Part shown: positions 59,375 to 64,000 of the stretch, in pieces
How positions within the stretch are numbered: position 1 is the stretch's first letter
Layout: every line of letters starts with the position of its first letter
DNA from: Ophiobolus disseminans
Taxonomy: Eukaryota > Ascomycota > Dothideomycetes > Pleosporales > Phaeosphaeriaceae
Direction: 5' to 3'
DNA: 64,000 nucleotides
Assembly: GCA_010093685.1 (NCBI GenBank)
Contig: MU006216.1
Span: 2,102,487 to 2,166,486, forward strand
Notes under the pieces: generated by a model
What the model was told of the DNA's origin: nothing
Databases searched by the model: none
Seen by the model: only the letters and a program-made list of their open reading frames with translations
Program-made: the position numbers and the translations under genes

Positions 59375-61336
59375 ATGCCTGCGTATGTACATGCCGCCTC
59401 TTGCCAATAACAGGTCTGTCTAGGATTGTGTCACTAATTGTGTTGCAGGCTGGGTGATCAATACTATGGCGGCACCGTCACGAACCCCTTCGAGGAACGC
59501 GTCGTGAATCACTTCACAGCAAACGAGATCGCGACACTGCAGAGCCGGCTGAATAAGCAACTTGGGCCCGAATACATATCGACCAGGCCGGGTGCAGGTG
59601 GCGGCAAGGTTGCATACTTGGAAGGAAACAAGGCGATCGCTCTCGCGAATGAGGTCTTTGGGTTCAATGGCTGGTCCAGCTCGCTGGGGCAGGTGCAGAT
59701 CGACTACGTATGATGACACGACTTGCGCCGTAGAATGAATGTATGCTGACCGGGACAGGTCGACGAACATCAGAACCAGAAAGTCAGCCTCGGTCTCTCA
59801 ATAGTGGTGAGGATCACGCTAAAGGACGGCACATATCATGAAGTGAGCATGCGAGCTTTGCAATGTTTAACACGAACTAACGACCGCTAGGACATTGGGT
59901 ACGGGTCAATAGAAAACGGCAAAGGCAAAGCAGCATCGTTCGAAAAGGCGAAAAAAGAGGCAGCGACGGACGGACTGAAACGCGCTCTGCGGACCTTCGG
60001 CAACGTACTCGGCAACTGCTTGTACGACAAAAACTACCTCAAGAAGGTCCAGGCCATGAGCGTGAAGCCCATCAAGTTCGAGGAGGGCAACCTCTACCGA
60101 CATCCAGACTTCGCGCTACCGCCCCAAGAATGTCAAGCAGTCATGAAGCATGAGCCTCAAAGGACGCCAATTCGACCCAATCAGGTTCTGAGGACGCGTA
60201 CAGAGCACCTTGGCCAATCATTTAATGGCGAGTTTGACGATGACTTTGATGGCAACCTGTTCGATGGCGTTGACGTTGCGGAAAGTCGCCGCAACGAGTC
60301 GTCCTTTGACACAGCTTCAGCACCAACAGAGCCAGCACCAAGAGCTATCGAGGCGACGAGAGCAGGGAACGGTTCCAACCAAGCACCTTCCGCTCGGACA
60401 TCGCCCATACGACATACAGGGCCGCCTCAACAGCCTCCACAACGTATGCAAGCCGCGAATGCTCGAAATGGTAACGGTCAAGGTGGTGCGCAACAACCCC
60501 GACCAAATCAAGGACCAGGAAAGCTACCACCTAATGCGTCTATCCAGAGACAGCCGCAGACTCCAGCTCAACTGCCGAACCAGCCTCGACCTGACCAGAA
60601 CAGGGGCCGAATGGCTCCACCTACTGCAGATATACATGCATCCAAACCTCCCATACAGCAGCAACAGCAGAACCCTCAACAAGAACCTCAGGCCCAGCCT
60701 CTCCGACAAACGCCTCCAGAACAGCAAGCACCCAACCAACCACGTCCAGCTGCACAGGCACAGGGAACCACAACACCATCTGCGAATGTTCCGCCTCCCA
60801 ATGGCCGACCCCCACTCGGCTTCATCACCTCTCGTGCAGCCGAGATGCTGCAAGGCGCCGACGGCACCGGCCCAATCAACCACCTTCCGACATTCGATCC
60901 CAACGTCGAATCCCCTGTTCCCAAAGACAAGCGCACGCCCGGCATAGACCACCGCCGCAGCGCCGCTGTCAAGCGCCAGGAGGTTGGCGCACCACCCGCA
61001 CCCGCACCCGCCGCCCAACCAGCAAACTCACGTACCAGTGGAGGTGCAGGCCGTCCAACCAACTTTACCAACCCACAGCAAGACATGAGTCGGCGCATCG
61101 GTATGCCTGGTGGCCCCGGCTACGCCATGAGTCCTAGTGCGAATCGTGGTAGCGCATACAAACCGCCAACGTTTGCGAACGGGGCAGCTGCGGGTGTAAA
61201 GAGGGAGAGAGCGCCGCTGCAAGATGTTAGTAATCAAGGCGCGAATGGTAGTGCGGGTGAGGGATCAGATGTTAAGCGGCAGAGGATCGAAGCGCCGGGG
61301 ACGGAGAATACGGCGGGTGGTGCGATGGGAAGCTGA
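59375..61336 (+). CDS. rad52: Rad52 DNA repair and recombination protein
   Basis: Nuclear mediator that loads Rad51 on RPA-coated single-stranded DNA and anneals strands. Exons 59375-59382, 59449-59707, 59759-59842 and 59891-61336 give 598 residues. The first exon codes only MPA less one base. The ring-forming annealing domain fills residues 15-190: YISTRPGAGGGKVAYLEGNK, NEVFGFNGWSSSLG, VGYG-like EDIGYGSIENGKGKAASFEK, KKEAATDGLKRALRTFGNVL and GNCLYDKNYL. The rest is Pro/Gln-rich and disordered, holding GFITSRAAEML, which resembles the FVTA-type Rad51/RPA contact, and FDPNVESPVPKDKRTPGIDH. Confidence 0.95.
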
Positions 61337-61906
61337 GTATACTGCTTTGAGCTTCGAAATGGCGCAGTCAAGTTCGAGGTATCTTTAACACGGTGTGAGC
61401 ACGGCGTTTGGGAGTGAATATAGTTACAGCTATGGGCAGCTTCGGCGCTCGGCGACAGAAGGGTTACTTGGAGTAAGAAGGGCGACAAATATGTAGTCGG
61501 ATATCATTCACAATGCAGACAGTCATCTCATCATTGCAAAATCTTAGCAAAATATTTTGGCGTATTGATCATTGTTAACTATCCTATCCGGGCTAGGACC
61601 CTCAGGTCCATCCGTATGCGCCATATCCCTCCCATGAACGCTAATGCAAATACCAAAAAGAAAACAAAGGGCATGTCTCCTACGGTCGAGACGCGGGCCT
61701 CGGGAAACTAAAGCCAGAAGGAGGGTTTGACGGACCTGCGGACGAGGCTTGTGAGACGGCTCCTTGTCGCTGGCGAGGCTGATTCGTTTGTGAAGTATAC
61801 GACGAGGCGTGTGTATATCCTTCGCTAAGGCGCGAGGAATTATCAGCAAGCCCGCAAGAACAACACGCCCGTCGCGAAGAAGAGGGGCTGACACGTAATT
61901 CAGGGT
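61337..61906. other. Convergent 3' region rad52/rae1
   Basis: 570 bp between two converging stops, expected to hold both 3' UTRs. No gene is seen. Confidence 0.45.
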
Positions 61907-63107
61907 TTACCTCTTCTTCCCGCCCGGGCGGGGCTTGCACTCATCGCCCACGACAGGATGGAGTTTGATCTTAATGGGGTACTGCGCGTTATTCCCGCTG
62001 TACCCTTTGCTCCAATCGTAGCTAATCGCGTATGCGAAGATTTCGCCTGTGCGGGAGAAGCCGGTTGCGACGATGCTGCCGCCGACTTCGGGGTAGCCTT
62101 TGAGGCGGTGCTTTGCGTCCTTGTCCCAGAAGTGGAATGTGCCGTCGGAACCGGCGGTGCTGAAGGTGCCGTGCACGGGGTGGAAGGAGATTGCGTTTAC
62201 CGAGTAGACTTTTGCGACGTCGCGGGCGGAGGGGTCGGGTTGGCGGTGGCATTTAAAGGAGAAGTTGAGGCTGGGGGGAGGTTAGCAGTGTTTGGTGCAA
62301 GGGGTGGTGATGGAGTGGGAGAGGCTTACCTGGTGTCCTTGTCTTCGACGTATTGGATTGCGCAGCGTCCTTCGATTGAACCTACGGCGAAACCAGAGGC
62401 ATCGCTGAAGCAGCTCACTACGCGTGTCTGCCACTTGAGCGGGCTGGTAATCGTCTTGTAGATCTTTGTTGGGTCGGCCAGGTTGACCATGTGGATATGT
62501 CGCTCTGCCGTTGCGATGACGAGCAGCTGGTTCTGCACATCCATGCTGTACACGCGCTCCGTGGCGTCCAGGGTACCGACTGGCTCAGCGCCCTGCAGGT
62601 CCCAGAATTTGACGCTCTTATCCCACGAGCCAGTCGCGACGTAGTCCTTGCCGCCCGTCTGGAACCAGCTCACGCATTTGATGGCTTCGGCGTGGGCTTT
62701 TGCTTGCTGGGCGGTGATTTGGCCGGATGCGGGGGCGGTGCGGAAGTCGACGATGTTGAGGTGGCCGGTCGAGTCGCCGGCAGCGAGGCGCGTGCCGTCC
62801 TAGAATCAATGTTAGCAACTCTTGTAGAGAAATGGATGTTGGAGTGACCTACCTTTGACCATCCGAGACCGAGAACGTGACCTTGGCATTCAAACAACCA
62901 CTTTCCCTGCGCGCCCTGCTGGTTGACCTCGTAGATGTAGACCTTCTTGTCCCAGCTTCCGACCGCAAGGAAGTCGTTCATGGGCGAGAACTGCAGGTCG
63001 GATATGCTGTCTGATGGAAGCTGGCCTTGGGGGATTTCGATGTCTTTGCTGGTGTCGCCCGTGGTGGAGCTGCTCGACGCAGCAGGCGCGGAGCCGAAAA
63101 GTGCCAT
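61907..63107 (-). CDS. rae1: Rae1/Gle2 mRNA export factor, WD40
   Basis: Nuclear pore-associated propeller that helps mRNA export and, in other species, spindle checkpoint control. Exons 63107-62853, 62799-62330 and 62270-61907 with introns of 53 and 59 bp give 362 residues, near S. pombe Rae1 (352). Blades are visible as SISDLQFSPMNDFLAVGSWD, CVSWFQTGGKDYVATGSWDK, LDATERVYSMDVQNQLLVIA, GFAVGSIEGRCAIQYVE and VHGTFSTAGSDGTFHFWDKD. GSIEGRCAIQYVE is diagnostic for Rae1/Bub3. SFKCHR follows, which with the long ending YDWSKGY and basic tail favours Rae1 over Bub3. Confidence 0.94.
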
Positions 63108-64000
63108 CGCTGTGGTTGCGGTTGGGTTCGAAGTGGTGGGTTGTGGTGCAGCTTTGCGCGAGCGTGTTGTTGTGCCGCGGTAGAGCGCGAGTCTTCTTGT
63201 ATGCGCCGGGCTTGAGACAAGAGGTTACAGGTAGTGAGAGTGACTGAATGGACGGGACTAGAATGTGTAGCAACAAGTACTTCACAGCACTTCTTATATC
63301 ATTCACCGACGCGCTCCAGCAAAAGACAAAGTACCCGCGCAAGCTCTCAGGCACCCCTGCAAGGTACCACTCCTACTTCTGCCTAGCGCTGCCTGCGGCC
63401 CAACGTATCGCCGCGCCTCCGCTCTACTAAATAAGTTTTCCTGCAGCTCGCACATCCGCCCTCCAACGTTCCTCGCTCAAAGAATCGCAACGAAGCACAC
63501 GCACAGAGCACTTGACTGTGTCTCTCCACCACGCTTTGGGAGAAAGTCCCCGGACACCAGTTTCTTGTGAACTGCACTTTCAGCAACGAACCGCCATAGA
63601 AGCGCGGCCTCGATCACCGCTTCACGACACTTCTCCCTCTCCTTGTCCGCTTGCACTCTTTTCTTCTCCGCTTTTCCGACGCCTGCGGGTGGAGGGGTTA
63701 TCACTGGGGCGATGATATGAGTCCATTAGCTACCTTGCCTGTTGTCTGCCGAGGGATCGCGAGGGGTCAAGAGGAGGATGGGAGAGTCGGGGCTATGCCA
63801 GGCATCGAGGGTCTTTTCGTCCAGTTTATGGTTATGCGATTGCCTCCTGCGCGTCTCGGTCACACGGGATGTCGTGGGTGGTAACTCAATGGGGCTTATT
63901 CTTGACGCGAGGAACGTTCATATCGACACACACTTTTCGGATCTGAGCATAGCTTGGCTATGCGCGCCTGGTCGAACAGGCCAGATTCATCCAGCCACGA
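63108..64000. other. Upstream of rae1 to window end
   Basis: 893 bp that hold the rae1 promoter. No further gene can be supported; a neighbour may begin past the edge. Confidence 0.4.

Noticed and set aside
1..64000. CRISPR array, rRNA or complete transposon
   Set aside because: No regularly spaced repeats, no rRNA-like conserved stretches and no transposase or reverse transcriptase motifs were seen.

Overview
The window is nuclear DNA of a filamentous ascomycete (Pezizomycotina, most likely a dothideomycete). The evidence is many short spliceosomal introns (about 43-145 bp, GT-AG with CTAAC/CTGAC-type branch sites), widely spaced monocistronic genes on both strands, and fungal-specific families: SepH/Cdc7 septation kinase, Kex1, Igo1-type endosulfine, Sfm1, Rae1, Rad52, and an apparent cellobionic acid phosphorylase. 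The class assignment is inference. I found no rRNA, no CRISPR and no convincing tRNA.

Layout. 0.3-5.1 kb: SepH kinase (-). 6.1-7.0 kb: short-chain dehydrogenase (-). 7.4-9.6 kb: decayed BCS1-like AAA ATPase. 10.3-13.0 kb: C2H2 zinc-finger protein and a 110-residue unknown. 13.6-15.0 kb: decayed astacin-like zinc metalloprotease (copy A). 16.0-17.6 kb: SMP-like/C2 protein (-). 18.8-20.5 kb: WD40 protein. 21.4-23.8 kb: GH94 phosphorylase. 24.6-29.2 kb: decayed alpha/beta-hydrolase/ankyrin/CorA-like gene. 29.2-32.7 kb: no recognisable gene. 32.7-34.0 kb: mitochondrial lipoate-protein ligase (-). 34.0-35.8 kb: AT-rich, with a foldback element and a minisatellite. 35.8-37.7 kb: a small unknown gene and the second decayed metalloprotease (copy B). 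37.9-42.2 kb: glycerate-kinase-like P-loop kinase, MYND/MSS51-like protein, single-pass membrane protein. 44.4-46.1 kb: FAD oxidoreductase (-). 46.2-50.5 kb: an interrupted gene and two broken tandem paralogues that share a repeated module I do not recognise. 50.5-52.1 kb: MFS transporter (-). 53.2-63.1 kb: dense housekeeping block igo1, sfm1, kex1, rad52, rae1.

The strongest overall pattern is contrast. Every conserved gene reconstructs into a clean full-length frame with canonical splice sites. In the accessory genes, stops and frameshifts fall inside recognisable domains, while ancestral introns or promoters often remain. Random sequencing error does not explain this well; lineage-specific decay of a dispensable gene set does.

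Exon coordinates are hand-derived from splice consensus, frame continuity and family similarity. For each gene given a protein length I checked that exon lengths sum to a multiple of three. No similarity search was run; family names come from recognised motifs.
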